Source of the DNA: Methyloprofundus sedimenti
Lineage (GTDB): Bacteria > Pseudomonadota > Gammaproteobacteria > Methylococcales > Methylomonadaceae
Length of the DNA: 64,000 nt
Direction: 5' to 3'
Assembly: GCF_002072955.1 (NCBI RefSeq)
Contig: NZ_LPUF01000001.1
Location: 2,501-66,500, forward strand
The position numbers were made by a program, and so were the translations under genes. The notes under the pieces are model-generated. The model did not search any database. It had not been told where the DNA came from and saw only the letters and a program-made list of their open reading frames with translations. Positions 27,365-36,002 of this stretch are shown piece after piece; the stretch's first letter is position 1, and every line of letters begins with the position of its first letter.

Positions 27365-28927
27365 ATGGCTGATAGCACGCTTTCTGATTTAACGCCCATT
27401 GCTTTCCTGCAAACTTTTATCATCGAACTGATGCACGCTAGTGAACAATTAGGGCAGGAACAACCGCAGCAGTTAATTGAACATATCGCCCTGACAGCAG
27501 GCCGTTTTTTTGAAGAAGTTTATCGAAACGAGTGCGGTAACGAAAAGGAAAAGCTACATATAGAAAGCTATATTGAATTAATTTTGGGGCTTAAAAATAA
27601 TATTGGTGGCAATTTCTCACTATCATCTAGCAATCAAGATAGTATCGCGGTTTATAACACTAGATGCCCTTTTGGTGAAAAAGTAGCCAACTTTCCCGAA
27701 TTATGCAGAATGACTTCCAGTGTATTTGGCGGTATAGCTGCACGCAATTTTGGCTATGCCAAAGTTGAGATTACTAAAAGCATCGCTCAGAATGATGGCT
27801 GCTGTGAAGTTAATATTCATCTCAATCCTGAGATCGCAAAAAACAAAAAGGGAACTGAGTATCGGGATAACAGCAATGACACTGAACACGAGCAGAGCTA
27901 TACAGCACTGCAGACGCTGATTGAAGAAAATATGCTGAAAATCTGGCGCAAACAAAGCTCTCAACACATTAAAAAGCATCAGCCACCACTTATTATTGCT
28001 AATTCAAAAGGAATGCAAAAGGTTTTAAAATCAATAGAAGTGATTGCTCCCACATCTGCAACTATATTGATCGAAGGGCATACAGGCGTGGGTAAAGAAC
28101 TGGTCTCACGCGCCATACATGCTATGAGCGTTCGCAGCCATAAAGTTTTTGTACCTATCAATTGCGGAGCAATCGCTGAAAGTTTACTGGAAAGTGCCTT
28201 GTTTGGACATGAAAAAGGCGCTTTCACCGGTGCGGTAGAAGTTCATCAAGGTGTTTTTGAAAGAGCGGAAGGTGGCACGCTGTTTCTGGATGAAATCGAT
28301 TCATTATCACCCGCTGCACAGACACGCTTACTAAGGGTAATTCAGGAAGGTGAGCTGGAAAGAGTCGGAGGAAAACAAGCAATACAGGTCGATGTACGCC
28401 TGATTTCAGCGACCAATGTAAATTTACAGGATAAAGTGGAGCTAGGGGAGTTCCGTAAGGATTTGTACTTTCGGATCAATGTCGTTAAATTAGAAATACC
28501 GCCACTGATTGAAAGACAAGAAGATTTCCCTGCTTTGGTTGATCTAATTTTACAACGCATGAATAAGAAGCATAATAAGTCTGTGACATCAATTAGTATT
28601 GCCGTCATGCAGAAAATTCAGGCATATCACTGGCCAGGAAATGTACGTGAGCTGGAGAATGCGCTGGAACGCAGTTTATTATTTACGACAGGAACTGTAC
28701 TAACAGAATTAAAGCTGGATATCAATGAGTCCAGCAGTAAATTGATTGACTGGAAACAACTCAAAGAACAAGCAATTACAAAGGTGGAACGGACATTTTT
28801 ACAAGTTTCTTTACAACAATTTCAGGGCGATATTAAACAAATTGCAGCCAGTATGGAGATATCGACCCGTGCTGTCTACAACAAGCTCAAGAAATATAAA
28901 CTTAACCCGGACGATTACAGAAAATAA
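27365..28927 (+). CDS. Orphan sigma-54-dependent transcriptional activator
   Basis: Enhancer-binding activator of RpoN promoters. Of 520 residues, about 1-190 form a sensor part, with TRCPFGEKV and a run of cysteines (CRMTSS, NDGCCEV) resembling methanogen-output/V4R-like domains; no receiver Asp is present. The AAA+ domain has Walker A GHTGVGKE (about 238), the sigma-54 contact loop GAFTGA (285-290) and Walker B GGTLFLDEID, and the C-terminus is a Fis-type helix-turn-helix (STRAVYNKLKKYKL). It stands alone, so the target genes and the signal are unknown; the cysteines suggest a redox, metal or ligand sensor. Confidence 0.9.
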   Translation: MADSTLSDLTPIAFLQTFIIELMHASEQLGQEQPQQLIEHIALTAGRFFEEVYRNECGNEKEKLHIESYIELILGLKNNIGGNFSLSSSNQDSIAVYNTRCPFGEKVANFPELCRMTSSVFGGIAARNFGYAKVEITKSIAQNDGCCEVNIHLNPEIAKNKKGTEYRDNSNDTEHEQSYTALQTLIEENMLKIWRKQSSQHIKKHQPPLIIANSKGMQKVLKSIEVIAPTSATILIEGHTGVGKELVSRAIHAMSVRSHKVFVPINCGAIAESLLESALFGHEKGAFTGAVEVHQGVFERAEGGTLFLDEIDSLSPAAQTRLLRVIQEGELERVGGKQAIQVDVRLISATNVNLQDKVELGEFRKDLYFRINVVKLEIPPLIERQEDFPALVDLILQRMNKKHNKSVTSISIAVMQKIQAYHWPGNVRELENALERSLLFTTGTVLTELKLDINESSSKLIDWKQLKEQAITKVERTFLQVSLQQFQGDIKQIAASMEISTRAVYNKLKKYKLNPDDYRK

Positions 28928-29009
28928 AGTATGTTTCTGGTATTGATTTAATTTTTAGACCTGTATTTTTACAGTGTAGAAATTAGTTTTTTTGAATCTG
29001 TTATTTATT

Positions 29010-29501
29010 TTAATCCGGACTACCGCTACCACCTGATAATGAGGCATGACTGATACGCTCAACAATAGTCTGATATTCTTCGACTTTTGGCTTATATATA
29101 TACATCGCCAAGGCAGATAAAATAGTAAATATGTATAGCGTATTATAACCATCACCTAGTACGTACATTGCAAAACCGTACATTGCGATACTTTCTGCAA
29201 TTGCCATGGAAATTATAATCGTCACTGAATAGCGAGATTTGGGGGTGCTGTTTCCTTTTGCCGTTTGATTTAAGCGCACTAAAACATGGCGTATAAATTT
29301 CATTACCGGGAATGTCATAATTGCAACGACATAAAGTACCGTTCTAATAAAAATTCGTGATTGCTCATCCATGCCTATTTGTATTTTATCGCCATATATA
29401 TGACAAATAGCGACTAGCGCAATTAGGCTCATCAAAGCGACCGCCCGAATAACACCTGCCGCTAAAAGGTCGGCTTGTAATTGTTGTTCTGATATAGCCA
29501 T
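29010..29501 (-). CDS. Uncharacterised four-helix inner-membrane protein
   Basis: Function unknown. The 163-residue protein has about four hydrophobic segments (residues about 16-33, 50-66, 92-112, 118-134), a short basic loop in the middle and a hydrophilic tail rich in Gly and Ser. The segment TIIISMAIAESIAMYGFAMY slightly recalls ATP-synthase c-subunit helices, but I make no functional claim. Its ATG follows the stop of the CPBP protease gene without a gap, so the two are an operon and may act together in the membrane. Confidence 0.75.
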   Translation of the reverse strand: MAISEQQLQADLLAAGVIRAVALMSLIALVAICHIYGDKIQIGMDEQSRIFIRTVLYVVAIMTFPVMKFIRHVLVRLNQTAKGNSTPKSRYSVTIIISMAIAESIAMYGFAMYVLGDGYNTLYIFTILSALAMYIYKPKVEEYQTIVERISHASLSGGSGSPD

Positions 29502-30125
29502 TTAGTTACCTTTTTGTTGCTCCAGTCGATAGCTATACAAAATAAGCACAAATGCAAAGAAATCATATAAGCTATGAATAATAATAGGTGTCAGCAGGTT
29601 TCTTGTATTGTCATAATCCAGATATAAACCCAGATAAATACTCACTGCTGTTGCCATAATAAAATATAAGGCTGTCACCGCATGAACCAGGCCAAAGATG
29701 ACGCTGCTGACCAGTAAACCAGCCATTAATCCCCATGAGTTTTCCATCCAGGGCTGGATCACGCCGCGAAACAAAATTTCTTCTGAAATGCCGGCGACAG
29801 CCGCTAAAACAAATAAATCAGCCCAATGGCGCTTGTGTAGACTGGGGCCCAGTGTTGAATGTAAAACCTGCTTGATTTTTTGTAAGGATTCCAGCTGCAG
29901 CTGATTTAATGCGATAAAAATCAAACATAATGGCAACGTGCCCATAATGCCATTAATAACGGCCTGTTCATTAAATACAATAAACTCAAACGGATTAATA
30001 TCTACCAGCCAGCCAATTGCGATTGCAACCAGGACCAAAGAACTTTCAAAATAACACGCCGTTTTAAAAAAATTATCAGGATCTATTGTGGGTTCATTCA
30101 TAGTAAATTGATGCGATAATAGCAT
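29502..30125 (-). CDS. CPBP-family intramembrane glutamic protease
   Basis: Membrane protein of the CAAX/Rce1-like (ABI) family, 207 residues with about six membrane segments. Motif 1, EEILFRGVIQPW (Glu-Glu-x3-Arg), and motif 2, FGLVHA (His), are intact, as is the terminal SLYDF region. Bacterial members are thought to process peptides or prenylated proteins; the substrate here is unknown. ATG 30125 is used; an ATG nine codons in is equally possible. It is divergent from ycgL by 26 bases and directly joined to a small membrane protein gene. Confidence 0.88.
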   Translation of the reverse strand: MLLSHQFTMNEPTIDPDNFFKTACYFESSLVLVAIAIGWLVDINPFEFIVFNEQAVINGIMGTLPLCLIFIALNQLQLESLQKIKQVLHSTLGPSLHKRHWADLFVLAAVAGISEEILFRGVIQPWMENSWGLMAGLLVSSVIFGLVHAVTALYFIMATAVSIYLGLYLDYDNTRNLLTPIIIHSLYDFFAFVLILYSYRLEQQKGN

Positions 30126-30151
30126 TTTTTATTCGTTAAGGAGCTAATACT

Positions 30152-30409
30152 GTGCAATGTTTTATTTACAAAAGTAGCAAAAAAGATGAGTTGTATTTGT
30201 ATATAGCTAAGCAGGATGATTTTTCAAATGTTCCGGAGGCCATACTTAAAAGTATTGGGCCTCCTGTATTTGTCATGGAACTGGATATCACGCCCGAGCG
30301 CTTACTTGCGCGTGAAAAAGCAGCGGATGTCATCAAGGGCATTGAGGAACATGGATTTTTTATTCAAATGCCCCCGTCAATTTACCCCGCTCCCAAAAAA
30401 TTACAATAA
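30152..30409 (+). CDS. YcgL-domain protein
   Basis: The 85-residue protein matches the YcgL family: CFIYKSSKKDELYLYIAKQD, then PPVFVMELDIT and the C-terminal HGFFIQMPPS. The family is small, cytoplasmic and of unknown function, found mainly in gammaproteobacteria. An AAGGAG ribosome site lies upstream. It sits alone between CPBP and dcd. Confidence 0.88.
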   Translation: MQCFIYKSSKKDELYLYIAKQDDFSNVPEAILKSIGPPVFVMELDITPERLLAREKAADVIKGIEEHGFFIQMPPSIYPAPKKLQ

Positions 30410-30472
30410 AGGTATAGCAGACCTCGTCCATGCGAGGTCGTGCATTCTATAAAAATGCCGAGCATGGACTGC

Positions 30473-31039
30473 TTATGCTCTTGGTAATGTTACACCTTGT
30501 TGTCCCTGATATTTCCCCCCTCTGTCTTTGTAAGAGGTTTCACAGACTTCATCTCCGCCAAAAAACAACATTTGCGCAACCCCTTCATTCGCATATATTT
30601 TTGCAGGGAGCGGTGTCGTATTGGAAAATTCCAGCGTCACATGACCTTCCCATTCAGGCTCTAATGGCGTGACATTCACAATAATCCCGCAACGCGCATA
30701 TGTCGATTTACCTAAACAAATGGTTAACACATCACGCGGAATACGAAAAAACTCGATCGTTCTCGCCAGGGCAAATGAATTGGGCGGAATAATACAGACA
30801 TCAGACTTTACATCGACAAAGCTGCCATCACTAAAATTTTTGGGATCGACAATCGCAGAATTGATATTGGTAAATATTTTAAATTCATCTGAACAGCGCA
30901 CATCGTATCCATAGCTTGATGTACCATAAGAGATAACTTTACCTTGAGGTGAATTTCTAACCTGCCCCGGTTCAAAAGGCTCAATCATACCTTGTTCCAG
31001 TGCTTTGCGACGAATCCATGTATCTGATTTTATGCTCAT
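30473..31039 (-). CDS. dcd: dCTP deaminase
   Basis: Deaminates dCTP to dUTP in pyrimidine deoxynucleotide synthesis. Length 188 residues is normal for the monofunctional gammaproteobacterial enzyme. Visible motifs: [34 protein letters not shown] (phosphate binding) and the catalytic Glu in [13 protein letters not shown]. It is monocistronic on the minus strand, with no close partner gene. Confidence 0.97.
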   Translation of the reverse strand: MSIKSDTWIRRKALEQGMIEPFEPGQVRNSPQGKVISYGTSSYGYDVRCSDEFKIFTNINSAIVDPKNFSDGSFVDVKSDVCIIPPNSFALARTIEFFRIPRDVLTICLGKSTYARCGIIVNVTPLEPEWEGHVTLEFSNTTPLPAKIYANEGVAQMLFFGGDEVCETSYKDRGGKYQGQQGVTLPRA

Positions 31040-31226
31040 ATTGACCTTGCATGTTGTGTAATATTATTCAATTGGTTGCGTAATTTTATCCTAATCTCAG
31101 AGCTGACACAGGAAAATATATTCTCTATACTCGCGTTAAATGCAGCTTTAATCAGCGGAATAATAGACATTGTTTTTTCTAGCTCTTTTTTATGTTGTGT
31201 GGGGACTTGTGCCTATAAAAACAGTA

Positions 31227-32033
31227 TCACTGATCAAACTCGATATTCTGTGCACCATTCAATACCATAAAGTGCTTACCCTTTGATCGTGAAATCAAGG
31301 TGACACCGGATAACTGAGCCATTTCCAGACCCATTTGTGTCGCTCCTGAACGTGAAAGTAAAACCGGAATACCCATTTGCGAAACTTTAATGACCATTTC
31401 CGAGGTTAATCGCCCTGTAGTATAAAAAATTTTATTATCGCCTGATACGCCATTCAGCCACATATGCCCTGCAATGGCATCTACTGCATTATGCCGGCCT
31501 ACATCTTCGACAAATATTTCCAGCTGATCTGCTGTATATAAAGCACAACCATGAACGGCACCCGCCATTTTATACACTTCATTATGCAATCTGACCGAGT
31601 CTAACAACGCATATAAGGTCGATTGGCGTACATGATTTTCAGGCACACGAATTTTCTGCAACTTTTCCATTAAGCGTCCAAACACGGTTCCCTGCCCACA
31701 TCCTGTGGTTACCGTGCGCCGCTCCATCTGCTTAGAAAAATCACTTTGCTTCCCTACTGTCACAACAGCAACTGATTCGGTTTCCCAGTCTACCTGTACA
31801 GCCTTTATCTCATTTATTTGCTCAAAAAAACCCTGATTTTTTAAATAGCCCAGGGTTAATAATTCAGGATGAGAGCCGATGGTCATTAAAGTAACAATTT
31901 CCTGCTTATCCACATAAATAGTCATCGCTCGTTCACCCACTAGATTGATACTCCTTTCAGCACCGGTCTCATCAATACCAATGACGACTTTGGCAACGCT
32001 TAAACCCGCATCAGTCATTTCTGGTCGCATCAT
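31227..32033 (-). CDS. fdhD: Formate dehydrogenase sulfurtransferase FdhD
   Basis: Transfers sulfur to the molybdenum cofactor of formate dehydrogenase. The 268-residue protein has the reactive cysteine motif TTGCGQGT, the VEDVGRHNAVDAIAG segment and YTTGRLTSEMVIKV, all conserved in FdhD. It overlaps mobA by four bases at its start, an arrangement that links cofactor nucleotide addition and sulfuration. The formate dehydrogenase itself is not in the window. Confidence 0.96.
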   Translation of the reverse strand: MMRPEMTDAGLSVAKVVIGIDETGAERSINLVGERAMTIYVDKQEIVTLMTIGSHPELLTLGYLKNQGFFEQINEIKAVQVDWETESVAVVTVGKQSDFSKQMERRTVTTGCGQGTVFGRLMEKLQKIRVPENHVRQSTLYALLDSVRLHNEVYKMAGAVHGCALYTADQLEIFVEDVGRHNAVDAIAGHMWLNGVSGDNKIFYTTGRLTSEMVIKVSQMGIPVLLSRSGATQMGLEMAQLSGVTLISRSKGKHFMVLNGAQNIEFDQ

Positions 32034-32623
32034 CGTTCCTGAGTAGCTAAATCAGCCAATTGTTCCAGCGTATTAATATTAGAAAAAAACTCTGGGTTGG
32101 CGCTAAGGTCTACTTTTATCCAGTGGTGTTGCTCAAACCAGCGATCTATTTTACGTTCACCTTGTGCTAAATAATCTTGCAGACTTTTTTTAAGCGCGCT
32201 TTTAATCGCCATAAAAACCGGGTGTATACGTTCACCATCAAATGCCACGGCAATATCTGCCTGACAATGCTCACGCTCATTTAACAAAGCCTGCAAACCC
32301 TTCGCTGTTATAAAAGGAGAATCACAGGGTATCACCAGCAAAACATCATGACGACAGGCATTTAAAGCCGCATAAACGCCAGCCAAAGGCCCGGCAAAAT
32401 CATCGTTCACATCAGAGATCACCGGATAATTAAGCTGCTGATATTGCTCAATATTACGGTTGGCATTAATAAATAATTCATCCACAACAGGGGTTATTGC
32501 CTGTATGGCATAAGTAATCATTGCTTTATTATTAAATGGGACCAAGCCTTTATCCTGTTTATGCATGCGCCTTGCTAAACCGCCTGCAAGAATGACGCCC
32601 GAAACACCTGATTGTTTATTCAT
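32030..32623 (-). CDS. mobA: Molybdenum cofactor guanylyltransferase
   Basis: Attaches GMP to molybdopterin to form the bis-MGD cofactor precursor. The 197-residue protein begins with the nucleotide-binding signature SGVILAGGLARRMHKQDKGL and has IPCDSPFI with a metal-binding Asp. It is promoter-proximal to fdhD with a four-base overlap and divergent from the helicase gene by 50 bases. Confidence 0.95.
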   Translation of the reverse strand: MNKQSGVSGVILAGGLARRMHKQDKGLVPFNNKAMITYAIQAITPVVDELFINANRNIEQYQQLNYPVISDVNDDFAGPLAGVYAALNACRHDVLLVIPCDSPFITAKGLQALLNEREHCQADIAVAFDGERIHPVFMAIKSALKKSLQDYLAQGERKIDRWFEQHHWIKVDLSANPEFFSNINTLEQLADLATQER

Positions 32624-32673
32624 ATATTAATTCTGCTACCATGTGACTTACCGAAACACATAAAAACATTTAT

Positions 32674-33927
32674 ATGTCATTTAATCAATTAGATTTATCT
32701 GCTCCTCTGCTTAAAGCGATTGCCGAACAAGGATATGACAATCCGACTCCCGTTCAAGAACAAGCCATTCCAGTAATCTTACAGGGACGAGATATACTTG
32801 CTGGTGCACAAACGGGAACTGGTAAAACAGCCGGCTTTGCTTTGCCTATTCTGCAACTATTACATAAGCAACCACCTGCTAGCAAGCCACACCCTATCAG
32901 AGCTTTAATTCTCACGCCGACGCGCGAATTAGCCATGCAGGTTTATGAAAGTTTCAGAACCTATGGCAAACATTTGCCTTTATTTTCTGAAGTGGTTTTT
33001 GGTGGCGTCAGTACCCATGTGCAAATCCAGCGCCTGCAAAAAGGTACCGATATTCTGGTCGCCACTCCAGGACGCTTGCTGGATTTATTGTATCAAAAAC
33101 AAGTAGATTTATCGCAAGTGCAATTCTTTGTGCTGGATGAAGCAGATCGTATGCTGGATATGGGTTTTATTAAAGATATCCGCAAGCTTATAGAAGTATT
33201 ACCCGGACAACGACAAAACCTGCTGTTTTCAGCGACTTACTCTAAAGAAATTAAAATCCTGGCCGATCAATTATTAATTGATCCTGTTGAGGTCGCAGTC
33301 GCCAGAGAAAATATTGCCGCCAATACCGTCACTCAACTTGTTTATGGCATCAAAAAGGAATCTAAACGTGAGTTACTTTCATGGATAATCGGGCATCATA
33401 ACTGGCAACAAGTATTGATATTTGTCAGAACCAAACATGGAGCTGATCGCCTATGCAAGCAATTAATCAAAGATGGTATCCGCTGCGCAGCTTTACATGG
33501 CGACAAAAGCCAGGGCGCGAGAACGCGAGCACTTGCAGATTTTAAAGCGAATAAAGTTACCGCGCTTATCGCTACCGATATCGCAGCGCGTGGCCTGGAT
33601 ATTGAGTTATTACCGCATGTGGTTAATTTTGACCTGCCTGCAATGGCTGAAGACTATGTACATCGTATTGGACGCACCGGTAGAGCAGGTTCAGATGGAG
33701 CATCTATTTCCCTGGTGGCTGCCGAAGAAGCCTATTTATTATTTGCAATCGAAAAACTATTAGGCAAACAAATTCCGAGAGTTGCTGACACAGGCTATGA
33801 GCCGGTATTGTTGAGTGATACCAATCAACCTAAAGCCCAAGCTCGCCAGCCCAGGAGTAACAATAACAGTCAGCAAAAATTTAAAAGAAAAATAGCGTCT
33901 GGAAATCGTGGCGCTAAAAACAAGTAA
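32674..33927 (+). CDS. rhlE: DEAD-box RNA helicase, RhlE type
   Basis: ATP-dependent RNA helicase involved in ribosome maturation or RNA decay. Of 417 residues: Q-motif ([14 protein letters not shown]), Walker [26 protein letters not shown], and [10 protein letters not shown] are all present, then a basic, low-complexity tail rich in Gln, Asn, Arg and Lys typical of RhlE. It is monocistronic. The symbol is by motif pattern and tail, so it could also be labelled a generic DEAD-box helicase. Confidence 0.92.
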   Translation: MSFNQLDLSAPLLKAIAEQGYDNPTPVQEQAIPVILQGRDILAGAQTGTGKTAGFALPILQLLHKQPPASKPHPIRALILTPTRELAMQVYESFRTYGKHLPLFSEVVFGGVSTHVQIQRLQKGTDILVATPGRLLDLLYQKQVDLSQVQFFVLDEADRMLDMGFIKDIRKLIEVLPGQRQNLLFSATYSKEIKILADQLLIDPVEVAVARENIAANTVTQLVYGIKKESKRELLSWIIGHHNWQQVLIFVRTKHGADRLCKQLIKDGIRCAALHGDKSQGARTRALADFKANKVTALIATDIAARGLDIELLPHVVNFDLPAMAEDYVHRIGRTGRAGSDGASISLVAAEEAYLLFAIEKLLGKQIPRVADTGYEPVLLSDTNQPKAQARQPRSNNNSQQKFKRKIASGNRGAKNK

Positions 33928-34302
33928 CGAACAAAAAAATGGCAATAAGAACTTTAGGGAAACGAATACCAACGCTGCTAAAAATAATGCTTGAAAAAGA
34001 ATCAGATTAACGAAAAAGCCAAATCAACCAAATGTAATTGAGCAAAGGCGTAAAGCCTATTCATAGCGCCCAAATTAACCTGAAAAAAAACTATCTGTTT
34101 GATTTATCAAGTATTGGAATAAGCGTTAGTTGCAATAAACACAACCGCTCAGACTTTCTTCCAGTCAAGGTCTCTTCAATTCAATTGATTAATTATAATT
34201 ATCATCATGCAATACACATACAAGTTGTGCTAAAATTAACTTTGGCATGAAGCTATTTAGATGGTAACGTGTTATTTAAAATAACAACAATGAGGTTTAC
34301 AT
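33928..34302. other. Intergenic region, no gene recognised
   Basis: 375 AT-rich bases after the helicase gene. No hairpin terminator or recognised frame is evident. The last 100 bases must hold the promoter of the small secreted protein; GAGG about nine bases before 34303 is its ribosome site. Confidence 0.45.
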
Positions 34303-34686
34303 ATGAAATTATTAAAAAGTGCTATTATTGCGTTTTCACTAACGCTTTCTTTAGGTTCTTTTTCAACAACTGCTGTTGCTTGTGAAGATGGAAGAACTTG
34401 TTTTGGCCCTACTGAAGCTATTGATATTGTTTTAGGTCATATTGCTATGGCAATGAAAGCAGTTGAGAACGGAGAAAATGGCCCTACAGTTAATACTCAT
34501 GTTAAAGCAGCACTGGCCGCAAGCAAAGAAATCAATGCCAGTGATAAAATTGATATAGCGCGCGTTCGTGCTAATGCACATCTTAAAAAAGCCAGATCAG
34601 CATTCAAAAAATCTGATATGCAAACTGGTGAAGATCATTTAGGTAAGGCAGAAAAAGCATTTACAGAGCTTAAAACACTATTTTAA
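34303..34686 (+). CDS. Small secreted helical protein, SmbP-like
   Basis: 127-residue exported protein with a clean signal peptide ending near TTAVAC (residue 27). The mature part is helical and Ala/Lys-rich with regularly spaced histidines (HIAMAMKAVE, HVKAAL, HLKKARSAF, HLGKAEKAF), recalling the small periplasmic metal-binding protein SmbP of Nitrosomonas. Two cysteines lie just after the signal peptide (ACEDGRTCFG). Metal binding is inference from this pattern; the sequence is also compatible with a generic helical-hairpin protein. It is monocistronic. Confidence 0.75.
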   Translation: MKLLKSAIIAFSLTLSLGSFSTTAVACEDGRTCFGPTEAIDIVLGHIAMAMKAVENGENGPTVNTHVKAALAASKEINASDKIDIARVRANAHLKKARSAFKKSDMQTGEDHLGKAEKAFTELKTLF

Positions 34687-35061
34687 TCTGTTGCTTTCTT
34701 GATAAAAGTCCGAGCTGGGGTTAATGGCATTGCGTCCGTAACCCCTCTCGCACCATCAATAATAACAGTAATATCCGTTTTCACGAACCTTAGAAATACA
34801 TCCTCCCCCACTTTAGCTTTTCCCTTCTAATTACCCTCAGCAATACTTTTTTACTTTCCTGATTCCTGCATGTTTTTACTTGTCTCATGCAATCATAAAA
34901 AAATCTGTCCACGCCAGCCTGATTAGACTTCGAGAATGCGCTTTTTTTCATTAGACCAGAATACTGTATCCCCCGGATAATAATGAGTATTATTTAAAAC
35001 TCCGACAAACTTGATTGTTTGTGATCTGCAAAATGACGTTGAAACATCAAGCCCGGCTCAT
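34687..35061. other. Intergenic region before the MITE, no gene recognised
   Basis: 375 bases with stop codons in all frames. A minus-strand stretch near 34950 reads PGDTVFWSNEKKRILEV before a stop, possibly a gene relic. Nothing else is supported. Confidence 0.4.
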
Positions 35062-35300
35062 TAAACCTAGAAACCGCAGCTGACCGCTACAAAACACTGT
35101 ATGCGACAGAATATAAAATATAATGCTTGTCACCAGCTGGATTACTATACTCCGCTTCACAGTATTGTGGATAAATCTGCGTACGAGATACCGCGTGACT
35201 GCTCTTGCCAAGGGCTACGGCAATTGCCTGCGAACCGTGCTTTATCTTGCACACTCAGATTTCCCACAAAATCCATACTCAACTGCGGTTTCTAGGTTTA
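35062..35300. repeat. MITE-like element, copy 1
   Basis: The 239-base element begins TAAACCTAGAAACCGCAG and ends with CTGCGGTTTCTAGGTTTA, its exact inverse. The interior (for example CTTGCCAAGGGC) is shared with 63121-63366 in opposite orientation with many substitutions. It has no transposase, so it is a non-autonomous element; its short open frames are not conserved as proteins. Confidence 0.85.
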
Positions 35301-35319
35301 AGCAATCTCGTCTAAGCAA

Positions 35320-35997
35320 TCAATCAAACTGCTGTTCGGCCTGTAGGCTGAGTTGATTAAGCTGATCAGTAAGTTGTTGCTGCAACTCACTAATCTGCTC
35401 AGTCGACATGCGTTTTTCCACCTCAAGCGGCTTGCCAATAACTGTATGTATCGTGCTGAAAGGCAATGGAAGAAAAAAATTATCCCAACTATTCAAATGT
35501 ATCTTGTGATTACAGGCATTCGCAATGGGGATTATAGGTGCACCACTGAGTTGAGCCAGAGTAATTACGCCAATTTTTGCTTCGCGAGCCGGCCCCAAAG
35601 GGCCATCCACTGCAGCGCCTACGCTGCATTTTTCTTTGCTAATGGTTAAATAAACATCACGCATAGCCACAGCTCCGGTACGATGCGCTGAACCACGCAA
35701 GACACCGACACCCAGTTTTTTTAAAACGGCATTACCTATATCTCCGTCTTTTGACGGACTGACTAGTACGCTGGCTTTAACGCCTTGCTGACATAAACCC
35801 CACAAAAAGTCGATGGCAAAAGTCATTTGCTGATGCCAGTAACAAGGCAACATCGGCTGCTGTGCATCTATGTACGCTTGCAACTGTTCCGCGCCTGTTA
35901 TATGTACAGTACAGGTTTTATGCAATACCTTGACATACATACCTATTACAGTAGGTGCGAGTTTTTGCATCAATAATGTATTTAAAAATAATTTCAA
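35320..35997 (-). CDS. DUF374 lysophospholipid-acyltransferase-like protein
   Basis: The 225-residue protein matches the DUF374 family related to PlsC/LpxL acyltransferases: CYWHQQM (His of the H-x4-D-like motif region), SPSKDGDIGNAVLKKLG, GSAHRTGA and AVDGPLGPAREAK with the acidic catalytic context. The likely reaction is transfer of an acyl chain to a lipid or glycan acceptor at the membrane. It is the last gene of a minus-strand run after the P450 and the acyl-AMP ligase, starting five bases after the latter, so it may use the acyl product activated by that ligase. Confidence 0.85.
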   Translation of the reverse strand: MKLFLNTLLMQKLAPTVIGMYVKVLHKTCTVHITGAEQLQAYIDAQQPMLPCYWHQQMTFAIDFLWGLCQQGVKASVLVSPSKDGDIGNAVLKKLGVGVLRGSAHRTGAVAMRDVYLTISKEKCSVGAAVDGPLGPAREAKIGVITLAQLSGAPIIPIANACNHKIHLNSWDNFFLPLPFSTIHTVIGKPLEVEKRMSTEQISELQQQLTDQLNQLSLQAEQQFD

Positions 35998-36002
35998 AAC
36001 AA

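Noticed and set aside
31076-31270. Plus-strand 64-codon frame between dcd and fdhD
   Set aside because: It overlaps the end of fdhD antisense and has no recognisable domain or ribosome site.
35101-35356. Plus-strand 64- and 77-codon frames within the MITE
   Set aside because: They are not preserved as protein in the second copy at 63.1 kb; the similarity is at the DNA level.
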